From G965230615 sp965230615 (lineage in GTDB: Bacteria; Pseudomonadota; Gammaproteobacteria; HTCC5015), in contig OZ246012.1 of the NCBI GenBank assembly GCA_965230615.1, positions 806,001 through 870,000 of the forward strand: a stretch of DNA of 64,000 nt, read 5' to 3'. The notes under the pieces were generated by a model. That model was not told where the DNA came from and searched no databases. It was given only the letters and a program-made list of their open reading frames with translations. The first letter of the stretch is position 1; every line of letters starts with the position of its first letter. Shown one piece after another: positions 29,849-38,452 of the stretch. A program made the position numbers and the translations under genes.

Positions 29849-30118
29849 TCACTTTTTTGATACAGTAGTTTTTTGCAGATATTCTTCGGTAACAATGATT
29901 GCTACATCATCATACTGCTGCTCTTGGGTAGCAGTGCTAGCTGTAAATGTCGCGCCTGTTTGCGTTATCTCTTCAAATCGCTCAGTTGCTTGAATATTAC
30001 CCGATACAGAAGATGATGAATTTTCATCGCCAGAGTTATTTTCACAACCCTGCAAAAACAGAGGAGACAATAAAACCATTAACTTAATTGAGAAAATAGC
30101 CTTTAAGTACTTATTCAT
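29849..30118 (-). CDS. Small lipoprotein upstream of the Rhs giant
   Basis: 89 residues with a lipoprotein signal peptide and lipobox LFLQGC (Cys25), then a Ser-rich spacer (GDENSSSSVSG) and a short domain with VAIIVTEEYLQK. It lies 76 bases before the giant Rhs gene on the same strand and is probably its first operon partner. It may anchor or help export the large protein; this is inference only. Confidence 0.75.
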   Translation of the reverse strand: MNKYLKAIFSIKLMVLLSPLFLQGCENNSGDENSSSSVSGNIQATERFEEITQTGATFTASTATQEQQYDDVAIIVTEEYLQKTTVSKK

Positions 30119-31031
30119 ATTTACATTTCCCTATAAACAACCCATTGAAACCCATAAAAAGATAACAACATAAAAAACAATATTATTAAAAACCATAAAG
30201 CAAATCAGATGTACACAATTACCCCATCGCCCTAAGAGCTTTTTAATAAAAGTAAAACCAATAACCCAACGCCCATTTGCTTTTATTACTTATACGAAAA
30301 TCACAATTATTTTTTTGTATTTTCAAATTTTTTTTTAATATGCAAAAAAAGTATCAATTTAAGCAAGGTCTTAAAGCCACTGGTCTTTGTAATACTGACA
30401 ACCCTCAAAAGTAATTTGAATATGATTGACGAATACGGTCAATTATCAACCAACACAGATGGATACAATTATTAGCCTTCCATGACTGGATTCTTTGAAA
30501 AATCTAAAATTCGTTTAGCTTCTTATTAACTGAATAGCCGTAGCGTTCTTTATGGCTAGATAATTTGAAGTCATATGATAATTAGCAGTACCGGCTACAA
30601 GAATCTCGAAGTATGTAATATCACCACCTCTTTTTGAGGGTGGTAATTTAACTAGCGACCGATACTAGTCATCAAAATATAAAATACTCTACCTCTTTAT
30701 ATCCAACCTAGTTTTAAGATAACAAAGGAAAAGCGATTTAAAGTCGATTGTTAACAATGATTTAGTAATAAAAACCAAATACAAAAACATAATTTTGACT
30801 CATTTCTTTTAAAAAGCTTTTTGAAGCTAAAGAAAATAATTAACCTCCACTCCCATCCTCTCATACTTTTGGCTGATAACGCCTGAAGAGAAATTTTAAA
30901 ACCATCACAGAATATCGTTTTTTTGAATATCCGTTACAACATAACTTTAAAAGCGTCACATTATGCAGTCACACTTTCTCTTATGCTATTTGAAAAGTTC
31001 AATATTACTTATGGATAATAATGGTGAACAA
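30119..31031. other. Divergent AT-rich regulatory region
   Basis: About 900 bases between the Rhs cluster and the sigma-like gene. It is very AT-rich with no supported ORF. A hairpin with one bulge (ATCACCACCTC/GAGGGTGGTAAT) lies near 30621-30648. It should hold the promoters of both divergent units and so may be where the sigma-like protein acts, but I see no repeated promoter motif. Confidence 0.45.
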
Positions 31032-32351
31032 ATGAAAAAAGCACAGGATGATGAGAACGCTTACCAAGAAATACAATGGCTAAAGAATACGATTGAAGAT
31101 TTATTAAAAATCAAATACCCACACAAAAAACAGAAAAGCCAAAGGGAAAAAGAAGCTCGAATTTACCTTTATAATGAACTAAAGAAGTATATTTCTGCTT
31201 TTAACGTTAAGGACAACATAGAAATTCATTATAAAAGCATCAATGAATTATCAAAAATAGATCTGACAAAGATTATAAAAATCAGCCTTTACTATAGCTG
31301 TGATCCATTAATTGAATTTTTAGTTAAAAAACAGATTAAAGGAAGCATTTTATTACAGGAGTATGCGATTGATTATATAAAAGAAAAGCTCTGCGCTAAT
31401 GATTACAAGTGGATAGCATATTTTGACTGCAGTAAAGGCGCATCTTTCAAAACTTATATACAGAAATTTATAGAACATCGAATTACCGATTTTATTCGTC
31501 AAAATAAAAATCAGCATAAAATAGTGTCACTTGATCATAACTCCGAACACGATATTGGCTACAGCATTAAGTTTGACCTTAACAGGCAGTTGTATAGCAA
31601 TACTAACGAAGATGGATACTACAGGGAAGGTATAGCATTTGAGTCACGTCATTACAAAGAACAATTAATAACGCTGATCAACGCAGTAATTGGTGAAAAC
31701 TCGGAAGAGGATAAGAAAAAATTATTAAACAACGCTATCTATTATCAACTTAAAGAGTACTTGCAACTAAGCCATAAACAAATTGCCTTTCTAAAGGCAT
31801 ACTACCAGCACGAGTTGACCCTGAAAGATATCGGCCGCCTGCCTGGCATGAATATGTCAATCTCGCAGGCTTATGCATTTTATAAAAAAACCGAAAACAC
31901 CGTAAGACAGGCATTTAAGAAAGCCGGGGTATTTTCCGATATTATCGATTTTCTGGGTGAAAAAAACACTAAAATCAATATAGCGGTTCAACATAGTGAT
32001 TTGGCTATCAATGTAAAACGTATTCTCACTATTCACAAAACGACTCCACAGTCCTGCTCTTGTCTCTTTTTACACAAACCGCCCGAAAATATGCTTTTAG
32101 ATGATAAAGCGCAGCAAGGGTCTATTCAGCAAGCTTACAAAATACTGCAACGACAAGATTTTTTTTGCCGCTTTACACGTGTTGATGCTCATACTGCAGT
32201 GGCAGATGAGTATATAGAATATATCGCAAAAACCTGTAAGAAATCGCCGAAATATCACATTAAAATGCTTTACTGGAATTGCCGCATAAAGATAGCTAAG
32301 CGCTACCAAGAGGAAATTATTGATACATTTCACACAAAAATCAGGCATTAG
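31032..32351 (+). CDS. Sigma-70-like transcription factor, divergent
   Basis: 439 residues from the ATG at 31032, which has GGTGA 6 bases upstream; in-frame ATGs at 30963 and 31011 lack one. Residues about 130-180 (KWIAYFDCSKGASFKTYIQK, then HRITDFIRQN) resemble sigma region 2. Residues about 255-300 (LSHKQIAFLKAYYQHELTLK, then a Ser-Gln-Ala helix and TVRQAFKKAG) resemble a region 4 helix-turn-helix. The protein is much longer than usual ECF sigma factors and has an unrecognised C-terminal 130 residues. The next gene resembles an anti-sigma factor. It sits divergently to the Rhs cluster and may control it. The sigma call rests on motif reading only. Confidence 0.6.
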   Translation: MKKAQDDENAYQEIQWLKNTIEDLLKIKYPHKKQKSQREKEARIYLYNELKKYISAFNVKDNIEIHYKSINELSKIDLTKIIKISLYYSCDPLIEFLVKKQIKGSILLQEYAIDYIKEKLCANDYKWIAYFDCSKGASFKTYIQKFIEHRITDFIRQNKNQHKIVSLDHNSEHDIGYSIKFDLNRQLYSNTNEDGYYREGIAFESRHYKEQLITLINAVIGENSEEDKKKLLNNAIYYQLKEYLQLSHKQIAFLKAYYQHELTLKDIGRLPGMNMSISQAYAFYKKTENTVRQAFKKAGVFSDIIDFLGEKNTKINIAVQHSDLAINVKRILTIHKTTPQSCSCLFLHKPPENMLLDDKAQQGSIQQAYKILQRQDFFCRFTRVDAHTAVADEYIEYIAKTCKKSPKYHIKMLYWNCRIKIAKRYQEEIIDTFHTKIRH

Positions 32352-32390
32352 TTTGTATGATATAAGGCTGAGTAATAAAAACCTTATACC

Positions 32391-32681
32391 ATGAAAAAAA
32401 CAGAAACCGATAACAATAAGCAATACTGCTCTCGCCGCCTTATGGCAGAGTTGGCGATTTATATCAAACACCAAGCGGGCGAAATGCAGGCCCAAGATAT
32501 GCCAGCGCCTTCCGCCAAGCATTTAGCTGATTTTTATGCGGGTAAACTTTCTGAGAGTGAAAATGAGGTTATTTTTGCTTACCTTAATCGTCATCCAAAT
32601 GCCTTTGAAAGGTGGACAAAATACAAACCGATAAAGAAATTATGCCCTATCAGCCTTTTAAAAAAGGTATTACACGTTTAA
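32391..32681 (+). CDS. Possible anti-sigma partner
   Basis: 96 residues, 39 bases after the sigma-like gene on the same strand. The central KHLADFYAGKLSESENEVIF with AYLNRHP resembles the helix pair of zinc-finger-like anti-sigma factors (LADYL.G.LS..E...V..HL), but without the metal-binding Cys/His set and without a membrane segment. Role is inferred from this likeness and the gene order. Confidence 0.5.
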   Translation: MKKTETDNNKQYCSRRLMAELAIYIKHQAGEMQAQDMPAPSAKHLADFYAGKLSESENEVIFAYLNRHPNAFERWTKYKPIKKLCPISLLKKVLHV

Positions 32682-32781
32682 ATACTTCCCTTTTATAAAA
32701 TACTTTTTACGCATATACCTAAAGCCCTATCAATTCAGGCGATAGTTTTATCTGCTAAAGACCTTCTTCTCAGCCCAGACA

Positions 32782-33075
32782 TTAAGCCAAGAGCCTGTAT
32801 TCAAATAACCCTAACTTAGGATCACCCCGCCTACGCCGCTCAACGATATGTCCACCAAATTTTTCCTTGCGCAAATCTCTGACTCTGGCGCTAATACTCG
32901 CGATTGAATAATAACGACCCGATTGTTTTTGTATTTGACGTTGAATCTCATCGAGCGTCACCCATTGGTGATAACTCATAATCGCTTTAACATATTCAAG
33001 GCAACTGCTTAACCGTTCCTGATCATATTCGGCCTAGTACGTTTTACCGTCGAATTTATTATCCTCATTAGTCAT
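32782..33075 (-). pseudogene. Winged-helix regulator gene with in-frame amber codon
   Basis: From the ATG at 33075 the frame reads MTNEDNKFDGKTY, then TAG at 33036-33034, then continues open for 83 codons: AEYDQERLSSCLEYVKAIMS and a winged-helix part (WVTLDEIQRQIQKQSGRYYS, RVRDLRKEKFGGHIVERRRR). Without the TAG it would be a 97-residue protein. A single base change in a Glu or Gln codon would explain it. Reinitiation at the ATG at 32979 could still give a 65-residue winged-helix protein. Confidence 0.7.
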
Positions 33076-33297
33076 GTGAGATTATTTCTTCATCTTAAAC
33101 ACCTCGCACATCATTGATAAAAAATACCCCCGCCTACCAATAACATTTCATCTATGATGAAAACTTTTCAGTAGCACTAGATATTCGACGTTGACTATTA
33201 TTAGTCTCATGGCATCGAACAATTTACTCTGCAACGTGGTCACGATACACCTCTCGTATCGATTACCGATAGCTGTAGCTTATAGCTATGGCGTTAT

Positions 33298-33597
33298 TTG
33301 GCACAATTAAGATCGCAACATAGCGTACTCAAGAGTACTATCGTGGAAAAGTTGCTACTGGAAATACTAAATGAGCTTAAATCGTTACGTGCTGACAATG
33401 CTGAGTTGTGGAATGTGGATGATATTGCACACTTCGTAAGGTTAAGCCGCTCTTCTGTTCAGTCTCGTATTATCTGCCGTAACGACTTTCCCAGGGCAAT
33501 AAGAATACCGACCGATAATGGCCTTGGTGGGCGACGCTGGTATGCCAAGGAAGTCAAACACTGGGTGTCTAAAAATAGAGAGCCAGCATCGTTATAA
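33298..33597 (+). CDS. Excisionase/AlpA-like DNA-binding protein
   Basis: 99 residues from a TTG codon, or 84 from an in-frame GTG at 33343, which fits the family length better. Residues about 40-70 (LWNVDDIAHFVRLSRSSVQS) form a winged helix-turn-helix as in AlpA and other excisionase-type proteins, followed by FPRAIRI and GGRRWYAKEVKHWV, typical of that family. It lies about 100 bases from the convergent integrase gene, so it may serve as the recombination directionality factor or regulator of this element. Confidence 0.75.
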   Translation: MAQLRSQHSVLKSTIVEKLLLEILNELKSLRADNAELWNVDDIAHFVRLSRSSVQSRIICRNDFPRAIRIPTDNGLGGRRWYAKEVKHWVSKNREPASL

Positions 33598-33698
33598 TGT
33601 TGACTCATAATCGATTATTAGATACATCAATCGTTTTCTACCTTACAGGGTTATCGATATTCACACCTTAATTTTTTAAAGGGTATTTTCGATAGCAG

Positions 33699-34673
33699 TC
33701 ACCCTAACCTTTCTGCGATTTCCTCAGCCGTTGCGTTATAGTAAATCATCAAAGAACGCGGGTCTCGATGCCCTACCATTCGAGCAAGATCCAATACATC
33801 CAGTTTTCGAGCAAGCCTCGTGAGGGCTTCATGCCGTGTATCATGAAACGTTAATCCCTTAATGCTTGCTAATGCCAAACACCGACGAAAAATGGTTCCA
33901 GATGATTGTTGATTGGTGGGAAATACTTTTGTTCCGGAGTCAGGGTCTAATAGATTAAGTAGCCTGACAGCTTCGGTAGATAATGGCACATCGCGCTTCG
34001 TACCATTTTTCGTTTCATGTAAACGGACAAAACGTTTATCAAGATACACATCAGCCCATTCCAACCCCCAGATTTCACCTTGGCGCATCGCGGTTTCCAG
34101 TGCGAACAAAAATGCTATTGCTATGATATGACGAAGCTCCGAGACGGTTTCGCCATCAAAGCCCAGTGCATCCAGAATGCGTTCAATTTCTTTCTCGCTA
34201 ATACGCCGGTCACGCGGTTGGGGGTTTCTAGGGCGCTTAATTCCTCGAATAGGGTTAGCGTCTGTCCAACGCCACCGTTTGGCTTGTTCAAAGACACTGC
34301 TTAATAGATTAAGGTCGCGGTTAACACTACTGCTTTTTATGCGTGTTAAAGCTGTTTCAACCCATTGGTCAAAATGAAACTGTTTTATATCGGCCAGTAA
34401 CATGAGTGCAAATGGCTCACGCATAAATTTATTGAGCCGGTTATGCTCTGTACGCCAACTCTTTTTGGTCGGTGATATTTCATCTCGATAACGCTCTAAT
34501 GCATCGCCAATGGTTTTGCCATGAGCCAAACCTTGCGGATCAAGCGCTTGTTCTGTTTCGGCCGCCCACGCCATCGCTTGTACTTTGGTATCAAACGTTT
34601 TTGATTTTCGTTGACCGTATTTACGGACTTCAGCCAGGAAACGTTTATTGTTGAGTTTTCGGATAGTCGCCAT
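33699..34673 (-). CDS. Tyrosine recombinase (site-specific integrase)
   Basis: 324 residues. The N-terminal arm-binding part starts MATIRKLNNKRFLAEV. The catalytic Arg is in TAMRQGEIWGLEW, the Lys in ETKNGTKR, His-X-X-Arg in HDTRHEALTRL, the second His in GHRDPRSLMIYYNAT and the Tyr nucleophile in the same segment. All five classes of residue are present, so it should be active. It integrates mobile DNA by strand exchange at att sites. A tRNA-end-like site lies about 165 bases upstream (34840). A scarred relative lies at 10328. Confidence 0.92.
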   Translation of the reverse strand: MATIRKLNNKRFLAEVRKYGQRKSKTFDTKVQAMAWAAETEQALDPQGLAHGKTIGDALERYRDEISPTKKSWRTEHNRLNKFMREPFALMLLADIKQFHFDQWVETALTRIKSSSVNRDLNLLSSVFEQAKRWRWTDANPIRGIKRPRNPQPRDRRISEKEIERILDALGFDGETVSELRHIIAIAFLFALETAMRQGEIWGLEWADVYLDKRFVRLHETKNGTKRDVPLSTEAVRLLNLLDPDSGTKVFPTNQQSSGTIFRRCLALASIKGLTFHDTRHEALTRLARKLDVLDLARMVGHRDPRSLMIYYNATAEEIAERLG

Positions 34674-34839
34674 AATTTAGCTCTCCTCATTCGCACTGCA
34701 TTCGCAATTTGTTCGCAAAATCGCGCGAAAAAGGGCTGGATATGGCTATAGTTATAAAACCAAATGCCTAACGAATCAACGTTAAGTCACTGAATAATAA
34801 GATAAAGCTAGATTTAGCCGGAACCGGCAAAAAGATTAA

Positions 34840-34860
34840 TGGTGCCGGGGCCGGCACGCG
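34840..34860. other. Candidate attachment site (tRNA 3'-end-like)
   Basis: TGGTGCCGGGGCCGGCACGC lies upstream of the integrase start. It resembles the 3' end of a tRNA gene in antisense (TGG, then a GC-rich T-arm). A close relative, TGGTGCCCGGGGCCGGA, is at 10696-10712 beside the integrase scar. Integrases of this kind often use tRNA ends as att sites. No full tRNA gene is visible. Confidence 0.45.
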
Positions 34861-35142
34861 AAATTCCAAACAAAACAAAGAGATAGAAAACCCGCATACG
34901 CACTCTATACGCGCGGATGAAGCTGGAGCGTGTTTGCCCCAGCGCACCATGATTGTACCTATCTTCATCAGGTGGGTTCAAGTCCTGCTTTCGGACTCGA
35001 ATCAGCTCCCCCTCACCTGACATAGCGGGTAATTGTGCGCCTTCGCGCCAAACTGCCCCCTTTCCACCTATTTTGCGTGTGCCATCATTCCAGACCTACC
35101 ATCTCAGCAGGTACAATCGAGGTTTTTCATCACAGGGGAATT
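34861..35142. other. Island edge without genes
   Basis: About 280 bases between the att-like site and the GNAT operon. A T-arm-like phrase GGGTTCAAGTCCTGC lies near 34975 but no tRNA can be folded around it. Short ORFs here have no ribosome sites. Confidence 0.35.
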
Positions 35143-35661
35143 ATGATGACTGGCTTACGCCTCAGAATGCGTGACGAATTGGAGCAACGCTATAACAAAT
35201 TACGAATCGATGCTTTAAACAGTGCCACCCGTGTGCTGGATGATCCAAGCATACGGCTTAAACTGGTGGATAATGCCACCTACGCTGCCTTCCAGCAGTG
35301 GGAAAAGCAGCCAAACCGCATCAAAGATTGGGATTGGCCGAGTACCTTACAGCAATGGAAGATGCGCTACCCCAAGAGATTTGAGGCGGCTGCTTGGAAA
35401 AACGGCAAGCTGGCAGGCTTATCGCTGGGTAGACCAACCTATGCAGGCACGGGGCTACGACTCGATTACATCGAGAAAGCCCCCGTGACGGACATTAGGT
35501 TAGTAGAAACCATGTTGGTGGCACTGACGGCCTATGGTACGTTATTAGGGGCAAATCATTTAAAAATCATGCATCCTGTCAATGCAGCGGTAAGAGATTA
35601 CTATGTGAGTTTCGGGTTTACCTATATAAGCAAGCAGGATTGCTGCATGAAGAGGTTGTGA
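35143..35661 (+). CDS. GNAT-like acetyltransferase-fold protein
   Basis: 172 residues from the ATG at 35143, with AGGGGA 5 bases upstream. Residues 75-125 (WKMRYPKRFEAAAWKNGKLA, LSLGRPT) and the C-terminal AAVRDYYVSFGFTYISK look like the GNAT fold: a beta strand with substrate access, then the Tyr-containing last strands. A clear acetyl-CoA loop (Q/RxxGxG/A) is not obvious. It leads a small operon with two or three charged proteins, as often seen on plasmids and islands. Substrate unknown. Confidence 0.65.
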   Translation: MMTGLRLRMRDELEQRYNKLRIDALNSATRVLDDPSIRLKLVDNATYAAFQQWEKQPNRIKDWDWPSTLQQWKMRYPKRFEAAAWKNGKLAGLSLGRPTYAGTGLRLDYIEKAPVTDIRLVETMLVALTAYGTLLGANHLKIMHPVNAAVRDYYVSFGFTYISKQDCCMKRL

Positions 35662-35662
35662 T

Positions 35663-35908
35663 ATGGCGGATATTAAACAGATCAAAGACAAGCAGGACGA
35701 AAAGCTCAAGGGTAAATCCGATGAGGAAAAAGCCCTAGCTGCTGCGCGCCGTGCTATGGAAGAGATGCGCCATAAACGCCACCTCAAAGAACCCGATCAG
35801 CTCGCTTCTGGTAAATCTGACAAGGATGGCAATATGGTCATTGAAGAACTCACCCCAGAAGACGACATCGACATTGACGAAGAAGAAAACAGCAAGGATT
35901 CCAAATAA
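35663..35908 (+). CDS. Small charged protein, operon with GNAT
   Basis: 81 residues, starting one base after the GNAT stop. It is almost all charged: a Lys/Glu-rich helix (KQIKDKQDEKLKGKSDEEKA) and an acidic tail (EELTPEDDIDIDEEEN). No family is recognised. The tight spacing supports it as a real gene. Confidence 0.65.
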   Translation: MADIKQIKDKQDEKLKGKSDEEKALAAARRAMEEMRHKRHLKEPDQLASGKSDKDGNMVIEELTPEDDIDIDEEENSKDSK

Positions 35909-36066
35909 TGAGCGATAACAACCAAAAGCCTAAAATCCTGACTCCAGAAGAAAAGCAATATACAGTTCTCCCCAATGAGGCAGAGCCTAATGCCTCACTT
36001 GCTAAAGCAATGGCGGCGGCACTCAAGGCAAAAGGCACGGCGCAGAAAATCCGTAAGCCAAGATAA
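35908..36066 (+). CDS. 52-residue protein overlapping the preceding stop
   Basis: The ATG overlaps the upstream stop in TAATG, and the frame runs 52 codons: SDNNQKPKILTPEEKQYTVL at the start, SLAKAMAAALKAKGTAQ in the middle and a basic end IRKPR. Overlap with its neighbour suggests coupled translation. Function unknown. Confidence 0.6.
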   Translation: MSDNNQKPKILTPEEKQYTVLPNEAEPNASLAKAMAAALKAKGTAQKIRKPR

Positions 36067-36126
36067 AACCTAAAAACATCTGCCATCCATCAATGAAGCA
36101 GACCTGCTCGGTATCCCTTTAGAGCC

Positions 36127-36324
36127 ATGTCCACAGAAACGCGCCTTGCTCGCCTCGGTCTGCTTCATCTGATAAATAATCCAGAAGCCTTAAAATCCGC
36201 CCTGAAGGAAAAGGCAAATTCACTTCGCAGCAATCCCCAGCTCAAACCATCTGACATTGCCATTTCATCAACAATAAATAACAGCATCACTAAGCAACCA
36301 AACAAGCCCACTGAGCGAGATTAA
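36127..36324 (+). CDS. Hypothetical 65-residue protein
   Basis: 65 residues (RLARLGLLHLINNPEALKSA, then Ser/Asn-rich tail). It follows the GNAT operon by 60 bases on the same strand without a clear ribosome site. No family recognised. It could be real but support is thin. Confidence 0.4.
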   Translation: MSTETRLARLGLLHLINNPEALKSALKEKANSLRSNPQLKPSDIAISSTINNSITKQPNKPTERD

Positions 36325-36543
36325 GTTATTTAATTATGCAGGGTGTAAAATTTTTGGGAACTGCACCAGCGACGATCTCTGACAGAGTGTGACGCTACCC
36401 CCTCTCCGCTCATTCTTTGTTTTGCTAAACCAGAATACAGATCAACATATTCTGAAAGAAGTTATTTATTACAAGTCGATCAACTAACTATGTACAGAAT
36501 TAAAGGCAAACAAAGAAATAAACTATCTTGTGAGCAAAGCGAA

Positions 36544-36581
36544 CTCCTTTCCCTAGGCTTTACGAAGTATAGGGCAAGGAG
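36544..36581. repeat. Inverted repeat in the replicon leader
   Basis: Arms CTCCTTTCCCTA and TAGGGCAAGGAG pair at 11 of 12 positions around a 14-base loop. It lies between the upstream genes and the DnaA box. It may be a terminator, a nick-site-related structure or an RNA hairpin; nothing decides between these. Confidence 0.45.
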
Positions 36582-36697
36582 CATAGCGACGCAGGGTTAG
36601 GTTCGATCCGTAGGATCAAAATAATTGTCGTATTGCGTAGCAATTCCTTTTAATAATTGATATTAGATTACGCAAGCCATAACTCTTGGAATAGATG

Positions 36698-36706
36698 TTA
36701 TCCACA
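36698..36706. promoter_or_regulatory. DnaA box
   Basis: TTATCCACA is the exact consensus DnaA box. It lies about 110 bases before the first iteron, the normal layout of an iteron-controlled plasmid origin. Confidence 0.75.
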
Positions 36707-36813
36707 GGCCATGCCTCTTGTGTTAGAAAGGTGTTAAAAGTATGTGTTACGTAAATCTTAAATGAACTAGGTTTTTGTATTAGTGGGATAATTTACGCGT
36801 TTTTCTTGACTTC

Positions 36814-37018
36814 GATGTGTAAAGGCACGAATTTCTATGTGTAAAAGCACGATGAGCTATGTGTAAAGGCACGATAGGAGTAGGCTTGTTTTCGATGTGT
36901 GAAAGCACGAAAATCAATGTGTGAAAACACGAATTATATTGACAGGATGTGTGAAAGCACGATAAGACAAGTATGTAAATTAATAATAGCAGTGTAGTTT
37001 TGATGTGTGAAAGCACGA
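36814..37018. repeat. oriV: Seven Rep-binding iterons (plasmid origin)
   Basis: Seven near-identical 17-base units of the form GATGTGTGAAAGCACGA start at 36814, 36836, 36858, 36894, 36916, 36946 and 37002. Steps are 22, 22, 36, 22, 30 and 56, so several copies sit two helix turns apart. The first three carry TGTAAA, the rest TGTGAA. The last copy covers the repA start codon. With the DnaA box upstream and repA downstream this is an iteron-type replication origin. Confidence 0.9.
36939..36967 (+). promoter_or_regulatory. Candidate repA promoter with iteron in the spacer
   Basis: TTGACA (36939-36944) is the consensus -35, and ATAAGA follows after 17 bases as a weak -10. Iteron 6 (36946-36962) fills the spacer, so Rep binding there should block transcription. 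The -10 is poor, so the exact site is uncertain. Confidence 0.5.
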
Positions 37019-38079
37019 AAAAGGTAAGCCCTCTATTGCCAGATCGACGAAGGCAAGCCGAATTATTTGTATGCGATATTTTTGACGCTGTTCCAAAAGG
37101 TGATATTGCGTCAATGGAACACCCAATATTTTCATTATCAACCAATCCTGACATGAAAAGCAGACGGTATGATTATGGGAATAAATGGCTTGAAGTTCAT
37201 CCAAGTTCCTATGGTTTAGCCACGGTACATGATCGAGATGTTTTAATTTTTTGTATATCTCAAGTCATAGCAGCGATTAATGAAGGACGCCCTATATCAA
37301 AAACGCTAAGTTTTAATGCGATTGACTTGCTAATTGCCACAAATAGAGGAACGGATGGGCGTGCTTATGGCCGCTTAAAATCTGCGATGAATCGTCTTCA
37401 GGGAACTCAAATTGAAACAAATATTCTAACGGGTGGACAAGAACAGATCGATATATTTAGCCTCGTTGATAGGGTAAAAATAGTTCGAGAGACTCGTGAT
37501 GGTCAGATGCTTGAAATTGAGATTACGCTTTCTGATTGGGTATTTAATGCAATAGAAGCGAAAGAGGTTCTAACATACAGCCCCAAATATTTTAGACTAC
37601 GAAAGCCACTGGAGAGACGATTTTACGATCTAGCGAGAAAGCATTGTGGTCAAAAAGAACGATGGTCAATTTCAACAGAAAAACTACGCTTTAAAAGTGG
37701 GTCAACATCAAGCATTGGAGAATTTAACCGCCTATTAGATAATATAATATCTGACGATCAGGAGCATAATCATATGCCTGACTATGCTGTTCGTTATGCT
37801 GCTGACAATAATGGAAATGAAAATCGCGAAATCATTGAGTTTACAAACAGAAACCACAAGAAAAAAATTGGGTCTGGATCGATAGACTTCCCTATTCTTA
37901 ATCCTGAAACCTATGAGAAAGCAAGGAAAGTTGCGCCACAGTTTGACGTATATTATCTAGAGCGTGAATGGCATGAAATGTGGTATTCAAAAGGGCAAGA
38001 AAAACTTCTCAATCCTGATGGGGCATTTATTGCTTTCTGCAAGAAGAGATATGCTGCTGACAAAGGCGGTTTTATTTAG
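37003..38079 (+). CDS. repA: Replication initiator protein RepA
   Basis: 358 residues from the ATG at 37003 (a TTG one codon upstream is possible). The central part (YDYGNKWLEVHPSSYGLATV, RPISKTLSFNAIDLLIATNR, YGRLKSAMNRLQGTQIETNI) and the winged-helix segment RLRKPLERRFYDLARKHCG match the plasmid replication initiator A (RPA) family, which binds iterons and opens the origin. The first codons (MCESTKK) lie inside iteron 7, so DNA binding by RepA would cover its own start region, a direct route to copy control. The convergent parA operon overlaps its last 8 bases. Confidence 0.92.
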   Translation: MCESTKKVSPLLPDRRRQAELFVCDIFDAVPKGDIASMEHPIFSLSTNPDMKSRRYDYGNKWLEVHPSSYGLATVHDRDVLIFCISQVIAAINEGRPISKTLSFNAIDLLIATNRGTDGRAYGRLKSAMNRLQGTQIETNILTGGQEQIDIFSLVDRVKIVRETRDGQMLEIEITLSDWVFNAIEAKEVLTYSPKYFRLRKPLERRFYDLARKHCGQKERWSISTEKLRFKSGSTSSIGEFNRLLDNIISDDQEHNHMPDYAVRYAADNNGNENREIIEFTNRNHKKKIGSGSIDFPILNPETYEKARKVAPQFDVYYLEREWHEMWYSKGQEKLLNPDGAFIAFCKKRYAADKGGFI

Positions 38080-38452
38080 TGGGGGAAACTAGCTGGTGGA
38101 AGTGGCTGCGTAAGTCGTCTAGCCCTTCCTTTTCTATGAGGGAAAGTAACGCTAGCTCCAAGGTTTCTTGATCGTATGTTTCCAGCCTTGCGCTGACTTC
38201 CTGAAATAGTTCTTTCATCCCTATTCGCATTTTCACATTATTCTGAACAATATAGGGTGATCTTTTTCTTGTAGGTCGACGATTTGCTTGGCGACTTATA
38301 AAACCATATTTTTCACCTTCCTTTTCAAGTGCGTTTTTAAGATCACTTGAGGGTTTTACGTTGCTAGCATTGGTCTGTGCAAGTTCTTCAAGGTCAATAG
38401 AACTTGCTGGTGGATTGTCATCTTCAAGACCGAGCGAAACACGTTCAGACAT
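38072..38452 (-). CDS. Small protein downstream of parA, probable partition partner
   Basis: 126 residues. The ATG overlaps the parA stop by 8 bases, so it is cotranslated. An acidic N-terminus leads to a basic patch (RQANRRPTRKRSPYIVQNNV) and C-terminal helices (ETLELALLSLIEKEGLDDL). Small DNA-binding proteins in this position serve as the ParB-like adaptor in type Ib and similar partition systems. The family is not recognised with certainty. Repeats upstream of parA are candidate binding sites. Confidence 0.65.
   Translation of the reverse strand: MSERVSLGLEDDNPPASSIDLEELAQTNASNVKPSSDLKNALEKEGEKYGFISRQANRRPTRKRSPYIVQNNVKMRIGMKELFQEVSARLETYDQETLELALLSLIEKEGLDDLRSHFHQLVSPTK

Noticed and set aside
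35356..35908. Shadow ORFs on both strands across the GNAT operon
   Set aside because: They conflict with a tightly spaced operon that has good ribosome sites and overlaps.
36814..37018. CRISPR array
   Set aside because: Repeats are 17 bases with irregular 5-39 base gaps, next to a DnaA box and repA; they are iterons, and no cas genes are present.
36780..37154. 124-codon minus-strand ORF across the iterons
   Set aside because: It is produced by the repeated iterons read backwards (recurring CFHT pattern), not a gene.
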